Assembly: GCF_000474945.1 (NCBI RefSeq)
Contig: NZ_AXDW01000018.1
Location: 6,130 to 70,129, forward strand
Source of the DNA: Solimonas soli DSM 21787
GTDB taxonomy: Bacteria > Pseudomonadota > Gammaproteobacteria > Nevskiales > Nevskiaceae
Reading direction: 5' to 3'
DNA length: 64,000 bases
Made by a program: the position numbers and the translations under genes. The notes beneath the pieces are model-generated. The model did no database searches. It saw nothing but the letters and a program-made list of their open reading frames with translations, and was not told the DNA's origin. Positions 8,471 through 17,654 of the stretch are shown here, in pieces. Each line of letters opens with the position of its first letter. The stretch's first letter is position 1.

Positions 8471-9772
8471 ATGGCGAACCTTTTCCAGTCCGTTCGCGGA
8501 TTCAACGACGTATTGCCCGCCGACGCCGCGGCCTGGCAGCAGCTGCAGCGCATCGCCGGCGAGGTGTTCGCGGCTTACGGCTATGGCGAGATCCGCCTGC
8601 CGCTGCTCGAACACACGGCCTTGTTCAAGCGCTCGATCGGCGAGGTCACCGACATCGTCGAGAAAGAGATGTTCAGCTTCGAGGACCGCGAAGGCGACAG
8701 CCTGACGCTGCGCCCGGAAGGCACGGCGTCGTGCGTGCGCGCCGGCCTCGAACACGGCCTGCTGCACAACCAGCAGCAGCGTCTCTGGTACGCCGGGCCG
8801 ATGTTTCGCCACGAGCGTCCGCAGGCCGGACGCTACCGGCAGTTCCACCAGCTCGGGCTCGAGTGCTACGGCATCGCCGGCGCCGATGCCGACGTCGAGG
8901 CGATCGCCGTCGCCGCGCGCCTGCTCAAGCGCCTCGGCCTGAGCGGCCTGACCCTGGAGCTGAACTCGCTCGGCGGCGCCGACACGCGGGCGCGCTATCG
9001 CGCCGCGCTGATCGGCTTCCTGCAGAAGCACGAAGCCGCGCTCGACGCCGATTCGAAGCGCCGCATGCACAGCAATCCGCTGCGCGTGCTCGACTCGAAG
9101 TCGCCGGAGACGCAGAAAGTCCTTGCCGATGCACCGAGCATCCTCGATGTGTTCGACGACGCGGCGCGCGCGCATTTCGACGGCGTGCAGCAGGGGCTCG
9201 CCGATCTCGGCATCGCCTATCGCGTCAACGCGCGCCTGGTGCGCGGTCTCGACTACTACACCAGCACCGTGTTCGAGTGGACGACGACGCAGCTCGGCGC
9301 GCAGGGCACCGTGCTGGCCGGCGGCCGCTACGACGGCCTCGTCGAGCAGCTCGGCGGCACGCCGACGCCCGCGGTCGGCTGGGCCTGCGGTGTCGAACGC
9401 CTGCTGCTGCTGCAGAAGGCGCTCGGTGTGCCGACCGACCGCGGCGATGCGCACGTCTATTTCTGCTGGCTCGGCGAGGCGGCGCAGCGTGAGGCGCGCA
9501 AGCTCGCCGAGCAGCTGCGCGACGCGATCCCCGGCCTGCGGCTGGTGCTGCACGCCGGCGGCGGCAAGCTGGCGGCGCAGCTCAAGCGCGCCGACAAGAG
9601 CGGCGCGGCGCTGGCGCTGATCGTCGGCGACGCCGAAATCGAGGCGCGCACAGTTCAAGTAAAATCGCTCCGTGAAGGGGCGCCGCGTGCCGGCACCGAA
9701 GCGCCGGCCGCCCCCGAATTCGTGGCATGGCAGGAACTGGCGGGCCGTCTCGCCGGTCTTGTGAGGCGGTAG
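8471..9772 (+). CDS. hisS: Histidyl-tRNA synthetase
   Basis: Class II aminoacyl-tRNA synthetase, 433 residues, which charges tRNA-His. It starts with the usual SVRGFNDVLP and has motif 2 around GPMFRHERPQAGRYRQFHQ. The histidine-specific motif LVRGLDYYTSTVFEW is present, and a GWACGVERL motif 3 region precedes the C-terminal anticodon-binding domain. It begins six bases after the ispG stop, so it is probably co-transcribed with it. Confidence 0.97.
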   Translation: MANLFQSVRGFNDVLPADAAAWQQLQRIAGEVFAAYGYGEIRLPLLEHTALFKRSIGEVTDIVEKEMFSFEDREGDSLTLRPEGTASCVRAGLEHGLLHNQQQRLWYAGPMFRHERPQAGRYRQFHQLGLECYGIAGADADVEAIAVAARLLKRLGLSGLTLELNSLGGADTRARYRAALIGFLQKHEAALDADSKRRMHSNPLRVLDSKSPETQKVLADAPSILDVFDDAARAHFDGVQQGLADLGIAYRVNARLVRGLDYYTSTVFEWTTTQLGAQGTVLAGGRYDGLVEQLGGTPTPAVGWACGVERLLLLQKALGVPTDRGDAHVYFCWLGEAAQREARKLAEQLRDAIPGLRLVLHAGGGKLAAQLKRADKSGAALALIVGDAEIEARTVQVKSLREGAPRAGTEAPAAPEFVAWQELAGRLAGLVRR

Positions 9773-9833
9773 ACCGCCACCGCCACCCGGCGCCGCCGCC
9801 CCATCCGTTCTTCATCCAGAGATCCGATTCCCC

Positions 9834-10472
9834 GTGACGACGCACTACGACGACGAAGCGCAAGCCGAGCAGCTGAAGACCTGGTGGAAGGAAAACTGGC
9901 CGGCCCTGGCGGCGGGCCTGGTGATCGGCCTGGCGGCGATCTTCGGCTGGGAGGGCTGGCAGAACCACAAGGCGGAGCGCGCCGCCAACGCCTCGCAGAT
10001 GTACGAGGACCTCAAGAAGGCGATCGCCGACGGCAAGAACGACGCCGCCAGGCCGCTCGCCGACAAGCTGGTCGCCGACTACGCCGATACCCCGTACGCC
10101 GCCGGCGCGCAGCTGCGTCTCGCCGCCGCCGCGGTCAAGGATGCCCGGCTCGACGATGCCGCGACGCGCCTGCAGTGGGTGCGCGAGCATGCGCACGACG
10201 ATGGCCTGCAGCAGATCGCCCGGCTGCGCGCCGCGCGCGTGCTGTGGCAGCAGGGCAAGCCGGACGAGGCGCTGAAGACGCTCGACGGCGACGCCGGCAG
10301 CTTCGCACCGCTCTACGACGAGCTGCGCGGCGACATCAAGCTCGCCCAGGGCGACCGCGCCGCGGCACGCAGCGCCTACGAGAAGGCCTTCACGGCGACG
10401 CCGGAAGACCAGCCGAGCCGCCAGCTGCTGCAGCGCAAGCTCGACGATCTGACCGACGTGGTGCAGTCGTGA
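9834..10472 (+). CDS. yfgM: YfgM-like ancillary SecYEG subunit (TPR)
   Basis: 212-residue inner-membrane protein. A short cytoplasmic N terminus (DEAQAEQLKTWWKENW) is followed by one transmembrane helix at about residues 23-42 and a periplasmic TPR-like domain. In E. coli, YfgM associates with SecYEG and PpiD and helps periplasmic folding. The start is GTG, with the family N terminus directly after it. The stop overlaps the bamB start (GTGA). The hisS-yfgM-bamB-der order is standard. Confidence 0.9.
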   Translation: MTTHYDDEAQAEQLKTWWKENWPALAAGLVIGLAAIFGWEGWQNHKAERAANASQMYEDLKKAIADGKNDAARPLADKLVADYADTPYAAGAQLRLAAAAVKDARLDDAATRLQWVREHAHDDGLQQIARLRAARVLWQQGKPDEALKTLDGDAGSFAPLYDELRGDIKLAQGDRAAARSAYEKAFTATPEDQPSRQLLQRKLDDLTDVVQS

Positions 10473-11626
10473 CGCCGGCGACGCGGCATCGGCCGCTCGC
10501 CGTCGCGCTCGTCCTGGTCGCCGGCCTGGCGCTCGCGGCCTGCTCGAGCAAGAACCTGCGCAAGCCCGCCGAGCTGAAGGACATCAGCCATCCGGCGATC
10601 CATCTCGACACCGCCTGGACTGCCTCGGCCGGTGACGGCGGCGAGAAGTTCTACACGGAACTCGATCTGTCGCTGGCGCCGGACGCCCTGTTCAGCGCCG
10701 ACATCGACGGCCGCATCTATGCCTTCGATCCCAGGGACGGCAAGCGCATCTGGCGCGCGGCGACCAGGAAGCGCGTGATCGCCGGGCCGACGGTCGCCGG
10801 CGACGCGGTGCTGGTCGGCACGCGCGACGGCGAGGTGATCGCGGTCAAGCGTTCCGACGGCACGCCGCTGTGGACCACGCTCCTGTCCAGCGAGGCGCTG
10901 TCGCCGCCGGCCGGCGACGGCAGCCGCGTGTTCATGCGCAGCGGCGACGGCAAGATCTATGGCCTCGACGCCCAGGGCGGCGCGCAGCAGTGGTCTGTCG
11001 ACCGCTCGGTGCCGAACCTGACCTTGCGCGGCCTGTCGCCGCCGGCCGTGCTCGGCAACCGCGTGTTCGTCGGCCTCGACAACGGCCGCGTCGTCGCCAT
11101 GCGCACGAGCGACGGCCAGGTCGCCTGGGACCAGGTGGTCGCCGCGCCGACCGGCCGCAACGAGCTGGAGCGCATCACCGACATCGACGCGCCGCTGCTC
11201 ACCGACGGCGGCGAGCTGTACGCCGCGAGCTTCGGCGGCGAAGTCGCCTGTCTCGACCAGGACACCGGCCAGATTCTCTGGCGGCGTTCGGTGAAGAGCT
11301 ATTCCGGCCTGGCGCGCGCCGACAACGCGGTGGTCGTCACCGACGAGGCCGGCACGGTCTGGGCGCTCGACCCGACGACCGGCGCCGAGCTGTGGAAGAA
11401 CGAAGACCTGAAGTACCGCCAGCTGTCGGCGCCGGCCGTGTTCAAGGGCTACGCGGTGGTCGGCGACTACAAGGGCTATGTGCACTGGCTCGATCTCAAG
11501 GACGGCCATATCGCCGCGCGCACGCGTGCCGGCAGCAAGCCGATCCGCGTCGCGCCGGCGGTCGGCGACGACATGATCTACGTGCTGTCGAGCAAGGGCC
11601 ACATCGAGGCACTGCGCATCCGCTGA
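10469..11626 (+). CDS. bamB: Outer-membrane assembly lipoprotein BamB
   Basis: 385-residue lipoprotein of the BAM complex, which inserts beta-barrel proteins in the outer membrane. The GTG start overlaps the yfgM stop. A signal peptide ends at the lipobox LAAC, followed by SSKN. The rest is an eight-bladed PQQ-type beta-propeller with repeated blades such as GRIYAFDPRDGKRIWR, GEVIAVKRSDGTPLW and GTVWALDPTTGAELW. The same frame stays open upstream within yfgM, but the lipoprotein signal sets the start. A rho-independent terminator follows. Confidence 0.94.
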   Translation: MTPATRHRPLAVALVLVAGLALAACSSKNLRKPAELKDISHPAIHLDTAWTASAGDGGEKFYTELDLSLAPDALFSADIDGRIYAFDPRDGKRIWRAATRKRVIAGPTVAGDAVLVGTRDGEVIAVKRSDGTPLWTTLLSSEALSPPAGDGSRVFMRSGDGKIYGLDAQGGAQQWSVDRSVPNLTLRGLSPPAVLGNRVFVGLDNGRVVAMRTSDGQVAWDQVVAAPTGRNELERITDIDAPLLTDGGELYAASFGGEVACLDQDTGQILWRRSVKSYSGLARADNAVVVTDEAGTVWALDPTTGAELWKNEDLKYRQLSAPAVFKGYAVVGDYKGYVHWLDLKDGHIAARTRAGSKPIRVAPAVGDDMIYVLSSKGHIEALRIR

Positions 11627-11639
11627 GCGATGCGGCCGC

Positions 11640-11677
11640 AAGGCGGGCAGCGTCTCCCGGCGCTGCCCGCCTTTCTT
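11640..11677 (+). terminator. Rho-independent terminator after bamB
   Basis: Near-perfect 13 bp stem AAGGCGGGCAGCG (11640-11652) and CGCTGCCCGCCTT (11661-11673), with an eight-base loop, followed by TTCTTGTTT. It begins 13 bases after the bamB stop and lies before der. Confidence 0.8.
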
Positions 11678-11711
11678 GTTTCCGGCCCTTGGCCGACAAT
11701 TGATGCAAACC

Positions 11712-13112
11712 ATGAGCGACAAACTGCCTGTCATCGTCCTCGTCGGCCGTCCCAACGTCGGCAAATCGACCCTGTTCAATCGCCTGACCGGCACGCGCGA
11801 CGCGCTGGTCGCCGATCTGCCGGGCCTGACGCGCGACCGCCAGTACGGCACCGGGCAGTTCGAAGGCCGCGCCTTCGTGGTCGTCGACACCGGCGGCCTG
11901 ATGCCGGAGTCCGCCGATCCGCTCGCCGCGCTGGCCGAGGAGCAGGCGCGCATGGCGCTCGAGGAAGCCGACCACGTGCTGTTCCTCGTCGACGTGCAGC
12001 GCGGCCGCACCGGCGCCGACGAGGCGATCGCGCGCCACCTGCGCAAGCTCGGCAAGCCGCTGACCCTGCTCGTCAACAAGAGCGAGGGCCAGCCGCACGC
12101 GCAGGCCGCCGCCGAGTTCTACGCGCTCGGCCTCGGCGAGCCGATGACGGTGTCGGCCGAGCAGGGCCAGGGCATCAACCTCCTGCTGCGCCAGGTGCTC
12201 GACAAGCTGCCGGCCATCGCGCCGGAGCCGCCGCGCGACGACGGCAGCGTGCGCGTCGCCGTGGTCGGCCGTCCCAACGTCGGCAAGTCGACGCTGATCA
12301 ACCGCCTGCTCGGCGAGGAGCGCGTGCTCGCCGCCGACCATCCGGGCACGACGCGCGACGCCATCGCCGTGCCCTTCGAGTACGACGGCGTGCCGTACAC
12401 GCTGATCGACACCGCCGGCATCCGCCGCAAGGCGCGCGTCTGGGAAGCAGTCGAGAAATTCTCGATCGTCAAGACGCTCGACGCGATCGAGCGCGCGCAC
12501 GTCGTCATCGCCGTGGTCGACGCGCAGAACGACATCGGCGAGCAGGACGCCAAGCTGATGGGCCTGATCGCGCAGCGCGGCCGCGCGCTGGTCGTCGCCG
12601 TCAACAAGTGGGATGGCCTGAACACCGGCGAGCGCGAGCAGGTGCGCTACCAGGTTTCGCTGAAGCTGCCGTTCCTCGATTACGCGCCGCTGCACTTCAT
12701 CGCCGCCAAGCACGGCTCCGGCCTGCGCGAGCTGATGGAAGACGTGCAGATCGCCTATGAGGCGGCCACGCGCGAGTTCTCCACGCCGGAGCTGAACCGC
12801 ATCCTCGGCGCCGCCGTCGAGGCGCACCAGCCGCCGGCCGTGCTCGGCCGCCGCATCAAGCTGCGCTACGCGCACCAGGGCGGCAGCAATCCGCCGTGCA
12901 TCGTCGTGCACGGCAACCAGACCGACAAGCTGCCGGACAGCTACAAGCGCTACCTCGCCAATCAGTTCCGCTCGGCCCTGGCGCTGAAGGGCGTGCCGCT
13001 CCTGATGCGCTTCAAGACCGGCGACAACCCGTTCAAGGACAAGAAGAACGAGCTGACCGGCCGGCAGATCAAGAAAAAGCGGCGCCTGATGGCGCGGGTC
13101 AAGAAGAAGTAG
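11712..13112 (+). CDS. der: Ribosome-assembly GTPase Der (EngA)
   Basis: 466-residue double-GTPase for 50S subunit maturation. Two G domains are evident. Each has a P-loop GRPNVGKST (about residues 11 and 187), with DLPGLTRD/DTGG in the first and HPGTTRD/DTAG in the second. A C-terminal KH-like domain ends in a Lys/Arg-rich tail. The NKxD motif is NKWD in the second domain but NKSE in the first, a mild departure. I chose the ATG at 11712 because Der proteins start a few residues before the first P-loop; ATG 11703 is the alternative. Neither has a strong ribosome binding site. Confidence 0.94.
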   Translation: MSDKLPVIVLVGRPNVGKSTLFNRLTGTRDALVADLPGLTRDRQYGTGQFEGRAFVVVDTGGLMPESADPLAALAEEQARMALEEADHVLFLVDVQRGRTGADEAIARHLRKLGKPLTLLVNKSEGQPHAQAAAEFYALGLGEPMTVSAEQGQGINLLLRQVLDKLPAIAPEPPRDDGSVRVAVVGRPNVGKSTLINRLLGEERVLAADHPGTTRDAIAVPFEYDGVPYTLIDTAGIRRKARVWEAVEKFSIVKTLDAIERAHVVIAVVDAQNDIGEQDAKLMGLIAQRGRALVVAVNKWDGLNTGEREQVRYQVSLKLPFLDYAPLHFIAAKHGSGLRELMEDVQIAYEAATREFSTPELNRILGAAVEAHQPPAVLGRRIKLRYAHQGGSNPPCIVVHGNQTDKLPDSYKRYLANQFRSALALKGVPLLMRFKTGDNPFKDKKNELTGRQIKKKRRLMARVKKK

Positions 13113-13205
13113 CGCCGCGCCGCGGGCGACGACCTGCGGCAGGCTTAACCCCATCCGGCGGCCGGCGCCGTTCAAGACAGGGCCACTCCCACGGAGCGCC
13201 TTGCC

Positions 13206-14912
13206 ATGTCCCTGCCACGCCTGCGCCGTACCGCTGTCGCGATCCTCGCTGCGACCCTCTTTCTTGCCGCCTGTTCGACGACCGAGCCATCGCCGAGCCG
13301 GGTGCGGCCCGCGGCACCGCCGCCGCCCGTCGCCGCAGCGGCCGAGGCCGCCGTCATCGCGCAGCGCGAGCAGGCCGCCGACGCGCGCCGGCAAGCGGAG
13401 CGCGTGCTGACCGCGCAGGCCTACACGAAGACGGCGGCGCCGGTGGCCGAAGCGTTCTATGCGCCGCCGCCGCCCGCGGATCGCGAGAACTACGCGGCGC
13501 CGGCGCAGAGCCCGGTGCGCCTCGCCGCCGAGCAGCCGGTGTCGACCTTCAGCATCGACGTCGATACCGGCAGCTACAGCAACACGCGGCGCATCCTCGA
13601 CGAAGGTCGCCTGCCGCCGGAAGATGCGGTCCGCGTCGAAGAGTTCATCAATTACTTCGACTACGGCGACGCGCCGGCCGCCACGACCGACCTGCCGTTC
13701 GCCGTGCATGCCGAACTTGCGCCGACGCCGTGGAACGCGAAGACGCGGCTGCTGCGCGTGGCGCTGAAGGGCTATCGGCCGAACGGGCCGCTGCCGCCGT
13801 CGAATCTGGTGTTTCTCGTCGACGTTTCCGGTTCGATGGAATCGCCGGACAAGCTGCCGCTGGTGAAGTCCTCGCTGAAGCTGCTGGCACGCCAGCTCAC
13901 GGCGCGCGACCGCATCAGCCTCGTCACCTACGCGAGCGGCACGCAGCTCGTGCTCGAACCGACGCCGGGCGATCAGACAGCGGCGATCGAACAGGCCATC
14001 GACCGCCTGCAGGCCGGCGGCGGCACCGCCGGCGCGGCCGGCATCACGCTCGCCTACCAGCAGGCCGAGAAGGCCTTCATCAAGGGCGGCAACAACCGCG
14101 TGCTGCTGGCCACCGACGGCGATTTCAACGTCGGCATCACGCGCTTCGAATCGCTGCTCGATCTGGTCAGGGACAAGCGCCGGACCGGCATCGCGCTGAC
14201 CACGCTCGGCTTCGGCACCGGCAATTACAACGATCACCTGATGGAGCAGGCCGCCGATGCCGGCGACGGCAACTACAGCTATATCGATTCGCTGCGCGAG
14301 GCGCAGAAGGTGCTCGTCGCGCAGCGCGCGGCGACGCTGCTGACCATCGCGCGCGACGTGAAGGTGCAGGTCGAGTTCAACCCGGCCGTGGTGCGCGAAT
14401 ACCGCCTGATCGGCTACGAGAACCGCGCGCTGGCGCGCGAGGACTTCAACAACGATCAGGTCGACGCCGGCGACATCGGCGCCGGTCACGGCGTGACGGC
14501 GCTGTACGAGATCGCGCTGGCGGGCGAGGGCGGCGAGCGCATCGAGGCGCTGCGTTACGGCGCGCCGGCCGCCACGCACGCCGGCACGCAAGGCGAAGTC
14601 GCTTTCGTGCGCCTGCGCTACAAGCGGCCGGACGAGACGCGGAGTCGCCTGATCGAGCAGCCGGTGCGGCTTGCCGACGCGCGCGCCAGCCTCGCCGCGG
14701 CGAGCCCGGCGCTGCGCCTGTCGGCGGCGGTCGCCGCCTTCGGCGAGCGTCTGCGCGGCGGCCGCTATCTCGAAGGCTACGGCTATGCGCAGATCGTCGA
14801 TCTGGCGCGCGGCGCGGCGACGGCCGATGCCGGCGGCGATCTCGGCGACTTCCTGCAGAACGTCGCTCTCGCCGACAGCCTGTCCGCGCGCACACCGGCC
14901 GGCCGTGACTGA
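13206..14912 (+). CDS. Von Willebrand factor A-domain lipoprotein (YfbK-like)
   Basis: 568 residues. The signal peptide ends in the lipobox LAAC (C23), followed by Ala/Pro/Gln-rich sequence. A conserved N-terminal VWA-associated region starts STFSIDVDTGSYSN. A VWA domain carries the MIDAS metal motif DVSGSM (about residue 206) and TDGDFNVG, and a DUF3520-type C-terminal domain follows. The family is known from E. coli YfbK, but its role is unclear; VWA domains usually mediate protein contacts. Its stop overlaps the GTG start of an ECF sigma factor by eight bases, so it belongs to a signalling operon. Confidence 0.88.
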   Translation: MSLPRLRRTAVAILAATLFLAACSTTEPSPSRVRPAAPPPPVAAAAEAAVIAQREQAADARRQAERVLTAQAYTKTAAPVAEAFYAPPPPADRENYAAPAQSPVRLAAEQPVSTFSIDVDTGSYSNTRRILDEGRLPPEDAVRVEEFINYFDYGDAPAATTDLPFAVHAELAPTPWNAKTRLLRVALKGYRPNGPLPPSNLVFLVDVSGSMESPDKLPLVKSSLKLLARQLTARDRISLVTYASGTQLVLEPTPGDQTAAIEQAIDRLQAGGGTAGAAGITLAYQQAEKAFIKGGNNRVLLATDGDFNVGITRFESLLDLVRDKRRTGIALTTLGFGTGNYNDHLMEQAADAGDGNYSYIDSLREAQKVLVAQRAATLLTIARDVKVQVEFNPAVVREYRLIGYENRALAREDFNNDQVDAGDIGAGHGVTALYEIALAGEGGERIEALRYGAPAATHAGTQGEVAFVRLRYKRPDETRSRLIEQPVRLADARASLAAASPALRLSAAVAAFGERLRGGRYLEGYGYAQIVDLARGAATADAGGDLGDFLQNVALADSLSARTPAGRD

Positions 14913-15543
14913 GAGCGCCGCGGCGGACTTCACGGCGACGGCGGGCTTGGCCGATGATGCGGCGATGCCGCCGCCGCCCGCCGACGATGCCGCCGCCGAC
15001 GCTCTCGCCGACGAGGGCCTGATGCTGCGTTACGCCGGCGGCGACATGGCGGCGTTCGAGACGCTGTACCGCCGCCACAAGGACGCGCTGTGGCGTTACT
15101 TCCTGCGCCACGGCTGCGACGAGGCGACGGCGGGCGAACTGTTCCAGGACGTCTGGGCCAGGCTGATCGGCGCGCGCGCCACCTATCGCCCGCAGGCACG
15201 CTTCGCGACCTGGCTGTACACGCTGGCGCAGCATCGCCTGATCGATCACTGGCGCGCGCAGCGTCCGCACGACGATCTCGATGCGCACGAGCCGGCACTC
15301 GCGGCGCCGGAGCAGGCGACGCCGGCGGCGCGCGCCGGCCAGGCCGAGCAGGCCGGGCGCCTGCGTCGCGCCATCGCCGCGCTGCCCGCCGAGCAGCGCA
15401 GCGCTTTCCTGCTGCAGGCTGAGGGCGGCCTGACGCTGGAAGAGATCGCGCGCCAGCAGGGCGTCGGCCGCGAGACCGTGAAATCGCGCCTGCGCTATGC
15501 GCTGGCGAAGTTGCGACAGGAGCTTGCCGATGTCTGGCCCTGA
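14905..15543 (+). CDS. ECF-type RNA polymerase sigma factor
   Basis: 212 residues. Region 2 is at about residues 45-110 (FETLYRRHKDALWRYFLRHG, then ELFQDVWARLI). Region 4 is at about 150-205 and includes LPAEQRSAFLLQAEGGLTLEEI and GVGRETVKSRLRYALAKL. A low-complexity Ala/Asp-rich extension of about 40 residues precedes region 2. The start is GTG inside the end of the VWA gene; an upstream ATG in the same frame would overlap VWA by 240 bases and is unlikely. It overlaps the next gene by 14 bases. It probably directs a small envelope-stress or surface regulon; the target is not visible. Confidence 0.9.
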   Translation: MTESAAADFTATAGLADDAAMPPPPADDAAADALADEGLMLRYAGGDMAAFETLYRRHKDALWRYFLRHGCDEATAGELFQDVWARLIGARATYRPQARFATWLYTLAQHRLIDHWRAQRPHDDLDAHEPALAAPEQATPAARAGQAEQAGRLRRAIAALPAEQRSAFLLQAEGGLTLEEIARQQGVGRETVKSRLRYALAKLRQELADVWP

Positions 15544-16423
15544 AAACCGCCGACCGCCCGATGATCATGAGCTCGACGAGTTCCTCGCCGGCGGCGGGCC
15601 GCATCGCGCGCGCTATCGGGCGGCGTCGACCGAGCAGGCGCCCGCCGCGCTCGACGCGGCGGTGCTGGCGCAGGCGCGCGCCGCCGTCACGCCGCCGGCG
15701 CTGCGCCGCCGCGCCGCGCGGCGCTGGCGCCTGCCGCTGTCGATCGCCGCGACGCTGCTGCTGAGCGTCGGCCTGGTCAGCCGCGTGCAGCGCGAAGCGC
15801 CGCCGCCCGCCATCGTCGCGCAGGCCAAATCCGCGCCGGGCGAAGCAGCCGGCCTGCGCGCGAGTGCGCCGGACACGCTCGCTGCCGCGCCGGCGCCGCC
15901 GGCACGGGCCGAGGCGCCGCGCAGCGAGAAGCGCATTGTCGTCGCGCCGCAAGCCGCGCGTCCGCGCGAAGCGCTGCCGCCGCCACCACCACCACCACCA
16001 CCGGCCACGGCCGAAGCGGAGGCAGAGGCGGAGGCACAAGGCGCGGCGCTGGCGCAAGCGCGGGCCGGGCAGAGCGAACGGCGCCGCGCCGAGGCGGCGC
16101 AAGCGCGCGCCGCCGCGCCGATGCCGCCGGCCGCGCAGGTCCCGGCGCCGCCGTCCGGCTTCGCCGCCGGCCACTATCGCTCCGCGCAGGACTTCGAGCT
16201 GCAGCTGAGCGACGACGGCCGCTTCCGCCTCGCGGCGCCGCCGGGCGCGAGCCCGCCGCCGGTGCTGACCGGCCGTCGTCGGCGCGAGGGCGACGCCGAA
16301 TGGTTATTGCCGGACGATGCGGCCGACGCCTCGTGCCGCTACTCGCTGCGTCGCGAGGGCGACGCGCTCGACTTGCAATCAAGCTGCGGGAGCGCCTGGG
16401 CCGGCCGCTATTGGCCGCGGTGA
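15530..16423 (+). CDS. Putative anti-sigma factor, membrane-anchored, Pro/Ala-rich
   Basis: 297 residues with no family I can name with certainty. A short acidic N-terminal segment (DDHELDEFLAGGG) is followed by a single transmembrane helix at about residues 68-85 (RLPLSIAATLLLSVGLV). A long Ala/Pro/Glu-rich periplasmic stretch contains a run of ten consecutive prolines, and a small C-terminal domain has two cysteines (ASCRYSL, SSCGSAW). Topology, an AGGAG site seven bases upstream of the ATG and its place directly behind an ECF sigma gene suggest an anti-sigma role; no HxxxCxxC zinc motif is seen. Its 3' end overlaps the convergent AmpG-like gene by 45 bases. Confidence 0.65.
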   Translation: MSGPENRRPPDDHELDEFLAGGGPHRARYRAASTEQAPAALDAAVLAQARAAVTPPALRRRAARRWRLPLSIAATLLLSVGLVSRVQREAPPPAIVAQAKSAPGEAAGLRASAPDTLAAAPAPPARAEAPRSEKRIVVAPQAARPREALPPPPPPPPPATAEAEAEAEAQGAALAQARAGQSERRRAEAAQARAAAPMPPAAQVPAPPSGFAAGHYRSAQDFELQLSDDGRFRLAAPPGASPPPVLTGRRRREGDAEWLLPDDAADASCRYSLRREGDALDLQSSCGSAWAGRYWPR

Positions 16424-17641
16424 ACGCCACACCGCCTGCAGGCGCGCCGGACCGGCGCGGCGATCGACGGCGGCGACCAGCGTCAGGCAGCCGGCCGCCG
16501 ACAACACCGTGCTCAGCGCGAACAGCAGCGCGTAGCCGCCGTGCTGCGCGACCAGGCCGGCGGCGATCGATGCCGAACCCTGCGCGAGGATCACGGTGCA
16601 GGCGAGCAGGGTGTAATCGGTGCCGGCGTGTTCCGGCTCGGCGGCATCCATCATCAGCGTGAACAGCGCCACCGTCGCCGCGCCGCCGAGCACGTGCTCG
16701 GCAATACAGGCGCCGACGATCAGCCCGAAGTTGAACGCGCCGCCGAGGCCGAGCGCGGCGAGCGCGTAGCCGATCAGCGCGGCGGTCTGCGTCAGGCCGC
16801 CGAACAGCAGCGCGACGCGCCGGCCGTGGCGCCAGGCGAGCCAGCCGCCGAGCACGGCGCCGACCAGGCCGCAGACCGAGGCGACGGTGCCCTTGATCAG
16901 CGCGATCTGCTGCAGCGTGAGGCCGCTGTCCTTCATGAACGGCCCGACCAGCGCCGCGCCCATCGAATCGCCGAACTTGAAGAACGACAGCAGCACCAGC
17001 AGCAGCGCGATGCCGGGCCGGCGCAGGCGCTGCCAGCCGGTGGCGGCGACCGCCAGCGCGCCCGGCGCCGGCCCGGCCGGCGCCTTCAGCGGTTCGCGCA
17101 GGCTGAACACCGGCAGCAGCAGCAGCGCCAGCATCAAAGCCATGGCGACGAACATGAAGCGCCAGCCGGCGATGGTGTAGACCCACAGCAGCAGGCCGCC
17201 GCCGATCACCATGCCGAGCCGGTAGCCGCCGGTCTGGATGGCGTTGCCGATGCCGCGATCGCGCGGCGCCAGCAGCACCACGGCGAGGCCGTCGGTGGCG
17301 ACGTCCTGGGTCGCCGCCAGCAGGTTGAAGAGGAACAGGGCGACGAAGACGAAGCGCAGCGAATCCGACAGTTCCAGCGTCGCCATGCCGAGCGCGACCG
17401 CGGCGGCGCCGAACTGCAGCGCGAACAGCCAGCGCTTGCGCGTGCCGTAGCGGTCGATGTACGGCGCCCACAGGAACTTCAGCGACCAGGGCAGGAACAG
17501 CAGCGTGCTGGCACCGATCTTGACCAGCGAATAGCCGGCCTCGCGCATCAGCACCGGCAGCGCCTGCGAGAAGAAGCCGTACGGCAGCCCCTGCGAGAGA
17601 TACAGCGCCGACAGCAGGAGCAGCGTGCGCGCGCGCGTCAT
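16379..17641 (-). CDS. AmpG-like MFS transporter
   Basis: 420-residue protein with about twelve membrane helices. The start YLSQGLPYGFFSQALPVLMREAG and the loop PYIDRYGTRKRW match AmpG-family muropeptide permeases, which bring anhydromuropeptides from the periplasm to the cytoplasm for recycling. It has ATQDVATDGLAV in helix 4, another family hallmark. It is the last gene of a minus-strand group (FAH hydrolase, DUF502, this), 13 bases after DUF502. The exact substrate is not proven; more distant AmpG relatives exist. Confidence 0.85.
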   Translation of the reverse strand: MTRARTLLLLSALYLSQGLPYGFFSQALPVLMREAGYSLVKIGASTLLFLPWSLKFLWAPYIDRYGTRKRWLFALQFGAAAVALGMATLELSDSLRFVFVALFLFNLLAATQDVATDGLAVVLLAPRDRGIGNAIQTGGYRLGMVIGGGLLLWVYTIAGWRFMFVAMALMLALLLLPVFSLREPLKAPAGPAPGALAVAATGWQRLRRPGIALLLVLLSFFKFGDSMGAALVGPFMKDSGLTLQQIALIKGTVASVCGLVGAVLGGWLAWRHGRRVALLFGGLTQTAALIGYALAALGLGGAFNFGLIVGACIAEHVLGGAATVALFTLMMDAAEPEHAGTDYTLLACTVILAQGSASIAAGLVAQHGGYALLFALSTVLSAAGCLTLVAAVDRRAGPARLQAVWRSPRPIAAGPGAPAA

Positions 17642-17654
17642 GCGGGCGCGCGTT

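Noticed and set aside
6206-9658. 1150-codon minus-strand open frame opposite pilF to hisS
   Set aside because: Antisense artefact of high GC; the plus strand carries five recognised genes.
11496-14933. Very long minus-strand open frame across bamB, der and the VWA gene
   Set aside because: Crosses three well-supported plus-strand genes; its sequence is Arg/Gly/Ala-rich without motifs.
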